From: Nitrosomonas marina
GTDB lineage: Bacteria; Pseudomonadota; Gammaproteobacteria; Burkholderiales; Nitrosomonadaceae
Direction of reading: 5' to 3'
Assembly: GCF_900111605.1 (NCBI RefSeq)
Contig: NZ_FOIA01000020.1
Location: forward strand, 1-64,000
DNA: 64,000 nt
Both the position numbers and the translations under genes were made by a program. Under the pieces are notes generated by a model. The model ran no database searches and was not told where the DNA came from. It saw nothing but the letters and a program-made list of their open reading frames with translations. Below are positions 8,636 to 17,987 of the stretch, piece by piece; positions within the stretch are counted from its first letter, which is position 1; each line of letters opens with the position of its first letter.

Positions 8636-10087
8636 TTAACTTGTATCGGTCGAATAAGGAAGTATCAGGGAAAAACTCGTCGGATTTTTTCGCTGAATAA
8701 TCAATTCCGCCGATATTTGCTCGCTTAATAACTGTACCAATTGCAGGCCGAGTGTCGAAGCTTGGTCAATATCAAACTCTTCCGGTATGCCAACACCATC
8801 ATCCGCAACTCGTAGTTGCAGTCTGCATGAATCCAGATACTTCAGGCTTACATCAATGTTTCCGGATTCACGTCCAGGAAAAGCGTATTTCATTGCATTA
8901 GAACAAAGCTCATTGATGATCAGTCCGAGCGGTATGCTGACGTCAATCGATAGATAAACCGGATCGGTATTAACATTCACCTGAAATTTAGCGGTATCCA
9001 AAGCATATGAATATGACAGCGTATTCATGAGTGAAACGATGACACTGGCAAAATCCACTCGTGAAAAATCCGAAGACTCATAGAGTATCTGATGAATGAG
9101 GGCCATGGATTTTACCCTGTTTTGACTTTCTCGCAACACGGATATCACCGAATTATCAATAACCATGTCTGACTGCATTCCAAGCAAGCTGTCGATAATT
9201 TGCAGGTTGTTTTTCACCCTGTGATGAATTTCTGCCAGCAGCAAATCCTTTTCTTTCAATGCTGCTTTTAATTGTTGCTCCTGATGCTTCCTCTCTGTGA
9301 TATCAATTACCGATGCCAGCACCATAATTCCACGCAGCGACTTGATTGGATTCAACCCTACTTCGACCGGAAACTCTCTGCCATTTTTATGCAAGCCAAA
9401 GAGATCTCTTCCATGACCCATAGCACGCGTAGTTGGCTGCTCCATGAATTTTGTTCTTAATTGAGGATGAATCGAACGGTGTGGTTCCGGTATCAGGATT
9501 TCTATCGACTGACCGATCAGTTCCTCACGGCAATAACCAAATAACGATTCAGTTGCGGAATTTACCATAACAATTATGCCGGTCTGATTGGTCATGATCA
9601 TACCATTGGGTGAAGCTTCCACAGCCAGATGTATCATTTCTTCAGCCTGTTTTCGATCAGTCAGATCGACAATGGCTGCCAGCACCAGAACACCCTGTTC
9701 AGTTTTAACCGGATTCAACCCCACTTCAACGGGAAATTCCCTTCCATCTTTACGCAAACCGTATAGATCAGATCCATGACCCATTGGGCGCGATTTCAAT
9801 TCTTTGATATAGACTTCGCGATATTCAGGATGATGTTGGCGGAAGCGTTGAGGTATCAGCTTTTCGATCGGATGACCGATTAATTCCTCTCTCGAATAGC
9901 CAAACAGTTTCTCCGTTGCCGAATTCACCATGATGATATGACCCTCTTGATTCGTCATTACCATACCGTTTGGAGAAGCTTCCACTGCCAGACGCATCAT
10001 ATCTGCAGTATTATTGGCATCACTGAATCGAGTCACCGCTGACATAACATCCCCTTGCATACCGATCATCTCAATAAAAAACTGCAT
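8636..10087 (-). CDS. Tandem-PAS sensor histidine kinase (HisKA_2 type)
   Basis: Predicted cytoplasmic sensor kinase with no membrane segment. Two PAS domains at about residues 30-150 and 151-272 are near duplicates (both carry LAVEASPNGM, NSATE-LFGY-REELIG and DGREFPVEVGLNP-like blocks). They are followed by a HisKA_2 dimerisation domain with the phospho-acceptor histidine near residue 288 (EIHHRVKNNLQ) and a HATPase domain (NELCSNAMKYAFPG, DDGVGIP, LGLQLV). It lies 24 nt downstream of the REC-GGDEF-EAL gene on the same strand, so the two very likely form an operon and may be partners in a phosphorelay feeding cyclic-di-GMP turnover. The signal sensed is unknown. Confidence 0.9.
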   Translation of the reverse strand: MQFFIEMIGMQGDVMSAVTRFSDANNTADMMRLAVEASPNGMVMTNQEGHIIMVNSATEKLFGYSREELIGHPIEKLIPQRFRQHHPEYREVYIKELKSRPMGHGSDLYGLRKDGREFPVEVGLNPVKTEQGVLVLAAIVDLTDRKQAEEMIHLAVEASPNGMIMTNQTGIIVMVNSATESLFGYCREELIGQSIEILIPEPHRSIHPQLRTKFMEQPTTRAMGHGRDLFGLHKNGREFPVEVGLNPIKSLRGIMVLASVIDITERKHQEQQLKAALKEKDLLLAEIHHRVKNNLQIIDSLLGMQSDMVIDNSVISVLRESQNRVKSMALIHQILYESSDFSRVDFASVIVSLMNTLSYSYALDTAKFQVNVNTDPVYLSIDVSIPLGLIINELCSNAMKYAFPGRESGNIDVSLKYLDSCRLQLRVADDGVGIPEEFDIDQASTLGLQLVQLLSEQISAELIIQRKNPTSFSLILPYSTDTS

Positions 10088-10111
10088 ACATGAAACTTAT
10101 TACAGTCCGCT

Positions 10112-12535
10112 TTAATGATAATTCGCTTGACTTTTTATCAATTCGGTAATTTTGCCCGGCAGAACCGGCTTACTGAACAAAAATCCCTGGAATTCGTCAC
10201 ATCCATGCGCATCCAGAAAATCTACTTGTTCCGGGAACTCGATACCTTCCGCAACGACTTTTAGATTCAGTTCCTTGCCAAGCGCCAGGATCGCCGAAGC
10301 TATTGCGCAATCATTTTTATCATGGGGGATATCCTTTATAAAGCTGCGATCAATTTTCAGTTTATGAATTGGCAGATTTTTCAGTGAGCTCATGCAGGAA
10401 TAACCGGTTCCAAAATCGTCAATCGAAATTGATATCCCCGATTTTTCGAGTTCCCTCAGATGCGCATTATCAACCAAATCATCCTGCAGGCAGGATTCTG
10501 TTATTTCTAACTCCAGTGAGTGCGCCGGCAACCCATATTGATGCAATAATTGATCAATTAATTTTGTTAGCCTGGCGTCTGAGAACTGGCGTATCGACAT
10601 ATTGACAGCAATACCCAAATCAGAAAGTCCTTCCGACCGCCATACATTGAGCTGGCGACATGCCTCGGCCAATACCCAGTTTCCAATTTCTACCATCAAC
10701 TTGCTGGATTCTGCAACGGGAATAATCTCTGACGGAAACAATAATCCCTTCTCAGGATGCTGCCAGCGAATTAATGCCTCAACACTTGTAACTTTTCGGT
10801 CAGATGAAGAGAATTGCGGTTGATAATGAAGAATAAATTCATTTCTCTCAAGAGCCTGGTACAACTCACGCTCACGCATCAAAAAATGACTTGCCTTTTG
10901 GGTAAGGCAGGGGTGATAGTATGCATACATGTTCCGGCCACTGCTTTTGGCCTGATACATAGCAGTATCGGCCATTTGCACGAGTGCATCGTGGTGGTCG
11001 GAATGTTCCGGATAAACGCTGATACCGATGCTGCAGGACGGTATGATTTCCATGCCCTCAACAATCACCGGCGCAGAAAGACAATCCAGAATTTTTTCGG
11101 CGATCCTGGTCAGCGCGTCCTTAGAATCAACATCTGCCGCAATCACAATGAATTCATCGCCGCCAAGCCGCCCAAGCGTATCGCTTTTTCGCAACTCTGA
11201 CTGTATTTTTTGTGAGATAAGACGCAACATATTATCACCGGCCTTGTGTCCGAGTGTATCGTTGATGCGTTTGAAATTATCGAGATCAATAAACAGGACC
11301 CCCAGTATCAACGATTCCCGCTTTGCCTTTTCAAGCGCGAACTTTAGCCGATCCATCACCAGCATGCGGTTAGGTAAATTGGTCAGGCAGTCATAGAAAG
11401 CAATTCGAGCTAACTGCTCCTGTGTTTTCCGTACGGTCGTGATATCCGATATCATTACAACCGATTGGTCGTCATCATCATTCTTAACAGGTATCCGGCC
11501 GATATTTATCCAGATATACATTGCTTCTTTATTTTTTTTATATGTCTTGATTTCACCCTGCCAGTGGCCGCTTTCTTCAACGTATCGCCATAAACGGTTA
11601 TAAGCACTTTCACCCAGAAAGCGCTCTGTAAGAAATGTCAATTCCTTGTCGAGAATATCGTTTTCCTCGAACTCGGTAATTGTATAAAAAGCCTTATTGG
11701 CACAATGGAATTTTCTGTTCTTCAATAATATAATTCCCTCCGTCGCACATTCGAAAACGGTCGCTGCCTGTGCCAGGCGGTTTTGTACATGCCGGATTTC
11801 AGTCGTTTCCTGTAGAACCCCGATTACCTGATATTTATACGGCTTTGTACTTATAAATGATTTTCCGTATAATTTGTACCAATATTCTTTTCCTGAATCC
11901 GAATTTACTCGAAATTCTATTTCCTCAGCAGCCCCTTTATTAAGCCGCAGTTTCTGAATAAAGTCCGACACTTTATTTTTATCACGTTTATCGATTGAAA
12001 GATCGAATTTTTTCCAGTCAGATATTGGCTCAAGATTGCCATTCTGGCTTTTACTCAAAAATATTTCATTTTTTTCTTCTGTCGCTTCCCATGTTCCCAG
12101 GCGGGCTGCTTCGAGCGCCAATCGAAAATGTTCTTCACTCTTGGCAATTCTTGTATCGTTCTCAAAGCGCTCCATGCTGACTTGGATCATGACGTGCAAT
12201 TCACGGTCGGAAAACGGTTTTAACAAATATCCATAAGGCATGGTGGCTCTCGCTCTGCTCAGCGTTTTTTCTTCAGAATAAGCCGTCAGATAAATTACAG
12301 GAATACTGTGTTTTTCCTGCAGCCTGGCAGCCACTTCAACGCCATCCATTTCCCCCTGAATATGGATATCCATGAGTACCACACTCGGCAACTCCTGACT
12401 GATCAAGGCAAAAGCCTTGTCCCCACTTGCCGCAGTACCTATTACATCGTATCCCAGTTTGGTCAAACGTCTTTTCAAATCGAGTGCAACAATTTGCTCA
12501 TCTTCCACGATTAAAATCTTAATGTGTCTGTCCAT
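10112..12535 (-). CDS. Response regulator with PAS, GGDEF and EAL domains
   Basis: A cyclic-di-GMP enzyme of about 807 residues. A receiver domain (residues 1-125) carries the acidic pair ILIVEDE, the phospho-acceptor in VLMDIHIQGEMDG, the Thr in YLTAY and the Lys in LLKPFSD. PAS-like regions follow. The cyclase motif GGDEF is intact (near residue 457), and the phosphodiesterase EAL domain is also intact (VEALIRW near 584, then EITES and IDDFGTGYS), so either activity is possible. The start at 12535 (MDRHIKI) follows AGGA by 7 nt. A TTG five codons earlier has no such signal. It is first in an operon with the tandem-PAS kinase and lies about 670 bp from the flagellin gene in divergent orientation, so control of motility is plausible. 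Confidence 0.92.
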   Translation of the reverse strand: MDRHIKILIVEDEQIVALDLKRRLTKLGYDVIGTAASGDKAFALISQELPSVVLMDIHIQGEMDGVEVAARLQEKHSIPVIYLTAYSEEKTLSRARATMPYGYLLKPFSDRELHVMIQVSMERFENDTRIAKSEEHFRLALEAARLGTWEATEEKNEIFLSKSQNGNLEPISDWKKFDLSIDKRDKNKVSDFIQKLRLNKGAAEEIEFRVNSDSGKEYWYKLYGKSFISTKPYKYQVIGVLQETTEIRHVQNRLAQAATVFECATEGIILLKNRKFHCANKAFYTITEFEENDILDKELTFLTERFLGESAYNRLWRYVEESGHWQGEIKTYKKNKEAMYIWINIGRIPVKNDDDDQSVVMISDITTVRKTQEQLARIAFYDCLTNLPNRMLVMDRLKFALEKAKRESLILGVLFIDLDNFKRINDTLGHKAGDNMLRLISQKIQSELRKSDTLGRLGGDEFIVIAADVDSKDALTRIAEKILDCLSAPVIVEGMEIIPSCSIGISVYPEHSDHHDALVQMADTAMYQAKSSGRNMYAYYHPCLTQKASHFLMRERELYQALERNEFILHYQPQFSSSDRKVTSVEALIRWQHPEKGLLFPSEIIPVAESSKLMVEIGNWVLAEACRQLNVWRSEGLSDLGIAVNMSIRQFSDARLTKLIDQLLHQYGLPAHSLELEITESCLQDDLVDNAHLRELEKSGISISIDDFGTGYSCMSSLKNLPIHKLKIDRSFIKDIPHDKNDCAIASAILALGKELNLKVVAEGIEFPEQVDFLDAHGCDEFQGFLFSKPVLPGKITELIKSQANYH

Positions 12536-13204
12536 ACAATTTCCTGACAAATTAGAGCTGGCCGTTATGATATCGTTAAAGAGTCGTTCAAAAGGATGGT
12601 CAGCCGGGAGTCATCAGAGTTCAGCCAACCAATAATTACATAAATAAAACGGGATCAGGCAAATCAAAATATTCACTCTATTCACATACAATTATGAAGA
12701 TCCCACCGCACCCAATTGATGGATTCTACTTTGAGTAACGCTGTATATCAATTATTAAGCGATAATATCAACCTGATAGAAAAAATGTTTAACTGACTGA
12801 TTTTTCTTTTTATCCAAAAAGTGATTCAAGCTGAGAAGGATCGATATTCAACTATATTTTCCCTGCTGCCGGTAATCCAGCAGCATTCTAACCAGTCTTT
12901 ATTATTGAACCGAATATGCAATGAATGCTTCTGGTAAGTGAAGAATGTATCTATCCCCTGCGGCATAGCAATCAACAGCCGCTGGATATTGAATGAGCCC
13001 TGCATTTACGGAATTACAGAATTGAGCACATGAGACACTCAGGCCCATGATTTATATCTTTTAAATCATCTCATTCACACCTATAGAATGTCGAATCCAA
13101 CCAACCTTCAAGTTCATACTGCGAATATCATGTGCAGCTAAATAAGTCTTTCAGTTTTCCGTTGATACAAACACAATCATTATTTAATTAATTTCTCTGA
13201 ATTA
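12536..13204. other. Long divergent intergenic region upstream of flagellin
   Basis: About 670 bp without a supported gene separates the GGDEF-EAL regulator from the flagellin gene. It is AT-rich. A weak hairpin (CTGCTG with CAGCAG) is seen near 12865-12890. A TAAATAAG...CCGTTGATA stretch at 13139-13167 is only a poor match to a FliA promoter. It probably carries promoters for both genes, but I cannot place them firmly. Confidence 0.4.
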
Positions 13205-14926
13205 ATGAGCCTATCAATCAACACCAATATTGGTGCATTAAACAGTACGCGCCATTTATCGATGACAGAAACGCATCTGAACCGTGCGTTGGAACGGCTG
13301 TCATCGGGATTGCGTATCAATAGTGCTCGCGATGATGCTGCCGGTCTGGCGATATCTGAACGCATGACTTCCCAGATACGCGGTCTGAACCAGGCAACGC
13401 GAAACGCCAACGATGGTATTTCCATGTTGCAGACTGCAGATGGCGCGCTGGGCTCGATATCAGACTCATTACAACGTGTTCGCGAACTTTCTATTCAGGC
13501 AGCAAACGCCACCAACAGCCTCAGTGACAAAAAAGCCTTGCAGGAAGAAGCCAACCAGTTGATTCAGGAAATAGAAAGAGTTTCATCAACAACTGCATTT
13601 AACAGCGAAAAAGTGTTTGACTACACGGGAGGCAGCGTTCTGGGTGATTCCAATCAGCTCGCCGTAGTGTACGGTTTGCAAAATGGCTGGCTGGAGCAGG
13701 CAGAAAGTTTAATTCAGCAATATTACGGAATCACAGCCGATGGCGCTGACATTGAAATCGAATTGACAACGTTTACAGACGGAGCCGGTGGTGTAGCTGC
13801 ACAAGTGGCAGGTATGATACCCGGCAGTTTTACCGGAAAAGCAACCGACGTCAAACTGCAAATCGACATGAGCGACTTTACGCCGCCCAATTTACCTAAT
13901 GGAGGCACCGCACCATTCTACAATGACAGAATCATAGCGCATGAAATGGTCCACGCGGTTATGTACCGCAGTATGAACATCGCCTCAATGTTCGACCCGG
14001 CGGTAGATCAAATATGGTTTCTTGAAGGTGCTGCCGAATTTATTCATGGCGCTGACGAACGACTGCAATCATCGATAAATAGTATCGGGATTGGTGGTGT
14101 CATGGCACTGGCTGGTAATTTTGGATCTGCAGGCGGCGCATGGGGTGGCAGTTCAGATGAATATTCAGCCGGATATGCAGCTGTCGGTTATATGCACCAG
14201 CAGATCAAAGCAAATGGGGGTTCAGGCATAAAAGATGTCATGACCCATCTGAATCAAAATCAAAACGCAACGCTGAATGACGCCATCAATGCCGCTTCTG
14301 GTGGATTATGGGCCAGCGCCGATGCATTTAATGCGGATTTCGTAGCCAATGGAGCCGCTTATATTGCCGGTTTAAATCTGAGCGATGAAGATACCGGCGC
14401 AATAGGTGGTGCTAACGTGGACGGCGGCGCCATCAGGACAGCGGAGAGCGTCATACAAAACAGCAGTTCCAGAGGTGGAACGAATCCATTGAGCGGATTC
14501 AATGAAGTATGGGAAAATATTGCGCTCTATGTACCGGGTAATGAAAAAACCTTACAGGTGGGTGCCAATAAAAATGAAACACTCGAGGTATCATTTGGTG
14601 CAGTCAATGCCGCGGCAATGAGTATCAGCGATATTGATCTTGTCAACAATGCCGGCTTTGCCACTTTTAAAATGGATCTCGCATTGGATCACATCAATAA
14701 AGAAAGAGCCAGAATAGGCGCACAACTCAATCGTCTGGAATCAACTATTACCAATAACCAGATCAGTTCGGAATCCTTGACAGCGAGTCGGTCTCGCATT
14801 CAGGACACTGATTTTGCGATAGAAACTGCCACGATGACGAAAACACAAATCATGCAGCAGGCAGCCACGGCCATCCTCGCACAGGCAAATTCGAGCCCCG
14901 AAATGATGCTTGCTCTACTCAGGTAA
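13205..14926 (+). CDS. Flagellin with internal zinc metalloprotease domain (flagellinolysin)
   Basis: A structural flagellin of 573 residues whose variable region is replaced by a protease. The N-terminal D0/D1 part (residues 1-140: [31 protein letters not shown]) and C-terminal D1/D0 part (about 485-573: [26 protein letters not shown], ending LALLR) are canonical. Between them is a domain with the HEMVH zinc motif at residues 246-250 and a downstream WFLEGAAEF segment, whose Glu274 is the probable third ligand. This is the known flagellinolysin architecture, in which assembled filaments carry protease on their surface. No other flagellar gene is adjacent. No strong Shine-Dalgarno sequence precedes the ATG. 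Confidence 0.93.
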   Translation: MSLSINTNIGALNSTRHLSMTETHLNRALERLSSGLRINSARDDAAGLAISERMTSQIRGLNQATRNANDGISMLQTADGALGSISDSLQRVRELSIQAANATNSLSDKKALQEEANQLIQEIERVSSTTAFNSEKVFDYTGGSVLGDSNQLAVVYGLQNGWLEQAESLIQQYYGITADGADIEIELTTFTDGAGGVAAQVAGMIPGSFTGKATDVKLQIDMSDFTPPNLPNGGTAPFYNDRIIAHEMVHAVMYRSMNIASMFDPAVDQIWFLEGAAEFIHGADERLQSSINSIGIGGVMALAGNFGSAGGAWGGSSDEYSAGYAAVGYMHQQIKANGGSGIKDVMTHLNQNQNATLNDAINAASGGLWASADAFNADFVANGAAYIAGLNLSDEDTGAIGGANVDGGAIRTAESVIQNSSSRGGTNPLSGFNEVWENIALYVPGNEKTLQVGANKNETLEVSFGAVNAAAMSISDIDLVNNAGFATFKMDLALDHINKERARIGAQLNRLESTITNNQISSESLTASRSRIQDTDFAIETATMTKTQIMQQAATAILAQANSSPEMMLALLR

Positions 14927-14990
14927 CATCAATTCAAAGAAATCAAACAAAATCGAAACCATCCAGCAAAGTTACGTTGCCACGTTATAT

Positions 14991-15018
14991 CGCCTGACCC
15001 TACAACATTCCGTCAGGT
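14991..15018. terminator. Weak hairpin between convergent flagellin and thrC
   Basis: CCTGAC and GTCAGG pair around a 12-nt loop in the 174-bp gap between the two convergent genes. There is no U-tract on either strand, so its role as a terminator is only suggested by position. Confidence 0.3.
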
Positions 15019-15100
15019 CACTCAATCAATTCCTTCGTGACATTTCAACTTGTTTAGCGCATATTCCAAACCTGATCACGCATATGCTTACTTTCAATAT

Positions 15101-16513
15101 CTAATCTTTTGAGTGCTCTGCGATATAAGCTTTTATCGCTTCCACGTCCACGTCTTTGATTACATATCGCTGCGGCAGGTTTTCCAGGTTTTCATAACCC
15201 GCAGGCCGCGGTGGTTCCTGTCCAATGGCTTCTTGTATGCTTTCAGAAAATTTGGCGGGCTGGGCGGTTTCCATGCAGATAAGCGGCACATCCTGCTCAC
15301 GTAATGCCTGACCAACCCTTAATCCATCTGCGGTATGTGTATCTACAAGCACTTGATATTTATCGTAAATCTCTCGTATTGTAGCGATGCGGGCCGCATG
15401 ATTGCTGTTTCCGGAAACAAAACCGAAATCCTTGATTTTTCTAAACAATGACAAATTAGACAAATCAAAAGCCTGTCCCCTGTCAACAGCAGACCATAGC
15501 TCGGTAACTTTTTCTGCGTCCCTGCCGGTCAGATCATAAACGAAACGTTCAAAATTGGAAGCTTTAGAAATGTCCATTGACGGACTGCTGGTATGTTTTG
15601 TTTCACGTGTTGTACGCGGTCGGTAAACACCTGTTTTAAAAAATTCATCCAGCACATCATTCTCATTTGTCGCCAGAATCAGCTGCCGGATTGGCAATCC
15701 CATCATGCGCGCGACATGGCCCGCACAAATATTACCGAAGTTGCCGGAGGGAACTGCAAACGACACTTCTTCTTCATTAGACTGTGTCGCTGCAAAATAA
15801 CCCTTGAAGTAATACACAATCTGCGCCATGACGCGCGCCCAGTTAATCGAATTTACCGTACCAATCCGTTGAGCCTGTTTAAATGCATGATCGTTACTCA
15901 CCGCCTTGACAATATCCTGGCAATCATCAAAAACACCACGAATGGCGATGTTGAAAATATTTTCTTCCTGCAGTGAAAACATCTGAGCAGTCTGAAAACG
16001 GCTCATTTTCCCATGCGGGGATAACATAAAAACACGAATACCCTGTTTCCCACGCATTGCGTATTCTGCACTTGAACCGGTATCGCCCGATGTCGCACCC
16101 AGAATATTGAGCGTCTCACCGCTCTTACCAAGCGTATATTCAAACAAATTGCCAAGCAATTGCATGGCGATATCCTTGAATGCCAATGTAGGTCCATTTG
16201 ACAGCGCCAGGATATGAAAACCGGGTTCCAGCGTCTTGAGTGGTGTAATATCGTCACTACCAAAGATCTCTTCCGTATAGGTACGGGCGATTATCTCCTG
16301 CAGATCATCTGCGGGAATATCATCGGCAAAGCGTGACAGAACCTCAAATGCCAGCGACTGATAATTCATGCCGCGCCAGGTTTTCAATTCATCAGCATCT
16401 ATTTTTGGGTAGGCTTCCGGAATCGCAAGCCCGCCATCTGGTGACAGACCGCTGAGTAAAATTTCTGAAAAAGATTTTGGCGGCATACCACCACGTGTTG
16501 AAATATAGCGCAT
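15101..16513 (-). CDS. thrC: Threonine synthase
   Basis: PLP enzyme converting O-phosphohomoserine to threonine, the last step of threonine synthesis, in the cytoplasm. The N-terminus MRYISTRGG and the PLP-lysine segment LSNGPTLAFKDIAMQLLGN (Lys near residue 113) are diagnostic, as are GATSGDTGSSAEYAM and the phosphate-binding VPSGNFGN. At 470 residues it belongs to the longer, TS2-like type found in Proteobacteria. It is the third gene of an alaA-hom-thrC run on the minus strand, 80 nt after hom, consistent with co-transcription. It is convergent with flagellin. Confidence 0.96.
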   Translation of the reverse strand: MRYISTRGGMPPKSFSEILLSGLSPDGGLAIPEAYPKIDADELKTWRGMNYQSLAFEVLSRFADDIPADDLQEIIARTYTEEIFGSDDITPLKTLEPGFHILALSNGPTLAFKDIAMQLLGNLFEYTLGKSGETLNILGATSGDTGSSAEYAMRGKQGIRVFMLSPHGKMSRFQTAQMFSLQEENIFNIAIRGVFDDCQDIVKAVSNDHAFKQAQRIGTVNSINWARVMAQIVYYFKGYFAATQSNEEEVSFAVPSGNFGNICAGHVARMMGLPIRQLILATNENDVLDEFFKTGVYRPRTTRETKHTSSPSMDISKASNFERFVYDLTGRDAEKVTELWSAVDRGQAFDLSNLSLFRKIKDFGFVSGNSNHAARIATIREIYDKYQVLVDTHTADGLRVGQALREQDVPLICMETAQPAKFSESIQEAIGQEPPRPAGYENLENLPQRYVIKDVDVEAIKAYIAEHSKD

Positions 16514-16593
16514 CTCGAATTAATTCAAAATTTTAAAACACTGCAATTACGATACGTTAGCAATCGGCAATCGCAGATTGGATATATATCTAA

Positions 16594-17910
16594 TCAGTCA
16601 TTTAATTCTTCAATACGAATACGCGTCACTTTTCCCATCACCACGGGTAAGGCTTCTATTGACTGAATTGCTGTATTGGTGTTCTTTTCTGTAGTTCTGT
16701 GGGTCAGCAAAATAATATTTACCAGTTTGCCTTCATCAACACTTTCCTTCTGAATAAAAGCGCTGATGGATATATCGCATTCCGCCAGTAAGCGGGTGAT
16801 TTCAGCCAGAACACCGGGTTTATCGATGACCTGTAATCTCAGATAGCAGGCTGACTCAACTGCATCCATTGGCAACACAGGTGTGTCTGACAGCAAATCC
16901 GGTTGAAACGAAAGTGTCGGCACACGGTGCATCGGATCAGCCGTCTGCATCCGTGTGACATCAATCAAGTCCGCAATCACTGAACTGGCTGTCGGCTCAG
17001 CACCAGCGCCCGCACCGTAATACAATGTTGCTCCAACGGCATCCCCCTTGACGACAACGGCATTCATGACGCCTTCTACATTGGCCATCAAACGGCTTGT
17101 CGGCACCAGCGCCGGATGAACGCGTAGCTCAATACCCTGTTCAACACGCCGTGTGATACCCAGTAGTTTAATACGGTAACCCAGTTCCTCGGCGTAGCTG
17201 ATGTCTTCCTGTGTCAGCTTGGTAATTCCTTCTATGTAAACCTTATCAAACTGTACTGGAATACCAAAGGCAATCGCAGACATAATGGTAATTTTATGCG
17301 CAGCATCAATACCTTCAATATCATAGGTTGGATCAGCTTCAGCATAACCCAGCTTTTGCGCTTGCTCCAGCACCGGCGCAAACGGCAGTGATTTTGCGCG
17401 CATCTCGGACAAAATAAAATTTGCAGTTCCATTGATAATTCCTGCAATCCATTCAATCCGGTTGGCTGTCAGACTTTCACGTAACGCCTTGATAATTGGA
17501 ATGCCACCAGCTACAGCGGCCTCAAACGCAACCATGACGCCTTTTTCGCGTGCTGCAGCAAAAATTTCAGTACCATGATTGGCCAGTAACGCTTTATTAG
17601 CGGTAACCACATGTTTACCTTGCCCAATTGCCGCGAGTATCAGGTCTTTGGCTATGGTTGTTCCCCCGATCAATTCGACGATGATATCAATTTCTGGATT
17701 GTTTACAACATCCTGCGCATTATCAGTAACCGTCTCCCCCCCTTCGGCAATGCTACGAGCCCGATCCAGGTCCTTGTCTGCAATCATGGTCACTACGATA
17801 CCCCGGCCTGCACGACGCGCAATTTCTTCCTGATTACGTTTTAACACGGTGTACGTGCCACCTCCCACGGTTCCAACACCAAGTATGCCAACTCTTATCG
17901 GTTTCATCAT
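16594..17910 (-). CDS. hom: Homoserine dehydrogenase
   Basis: NAD(P)-dependent enzyme reducing aspartate semialdehyde to homoserine for threonine and methionine synthesis. It has a Rossmann motif at the N-terminus (VGILGVGTVGGG), the family segment GGIPIIKALRESL, the catalytic-domain block YAEADPTYDIEGIDAAHK and a C-terminal ACT domain (about 350-438, LRLQVIDKPGVLAEITRLLAE) that would allow threonine feedback. At 438 residues it is a free-standing enzyme without an aspartokinase fusion. It sits between alaA and thrC on the same strand. A hairpin separates it from alaA. Confidence 0.97.
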   Translation of the reverse strand: MMKPIRVGILGVGTVGGGTYTVLKRNQEEIARRAGRGIVVTMIADKDLDRARSIAEGGETVTDNAQDVVNNPEIDIIVELIGGTTIAKDLILAAIGQGKHVVTANKALLANHGTEIFAAAREKGVMVAFEAAVAGGIPIIKALRESLTANRIEWIAGIINGTANFILSEMRAKSLPFAPVLEQAQKLGYAEADPTYDIEGIDAAHKITIMSAIAFGIPVQFDKVYIEGITKLTQEDISYAEELGYRIKLLGITRRVEQGIELRVHPALVPTSRLMANVEGVMNAVVVKGDAVGATLYYGAGAGAEPTASSVIADLIDVTRMQTADPMHRVPTLSFQPDLLSDTPVLPMDAVESACYLRLQVIDKPGVLAEITRLLAECDISISAFIQKESVDEGKLVNIILLTHRTTEKNTNTAIQSIEALPVVMGKVTRIRIEELND

Positions 17911-17950
17911 TTCAGTACTAAAACAATCCTATTGAATTAAAAATTAAGTC

Positions 17951-17981
17951 CCATGCATGAATATTCAGAAAAAATGCATGG
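17951..17981 (-). promoter_or_regulatory. Stem-loop between alaA and hom
   Basis: CCATGCAT and ATGCATGG form a perfect 8-bp stem with a 15-nt loop in the 77-bp gap between the alaA stop and the hom start. On the transcribed strand it is followed by an AT-rich, weak T-stretch. It could be a partial terminator, an attenuator or an RNA-processing site that sets the ratio of the two genes. Confidence 0.35.
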
Positions 17982-17987
17982 CTTGCA

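Noticed and set aside
13139..13167. FliA (sigma-28) promoter for flagellin
   Set aside because: TAAATAAG is acceptable as a -35, but CCGTTGATA is a poor match to GCCGATAA with a two-base insertion, so it was not listed as a promoter.
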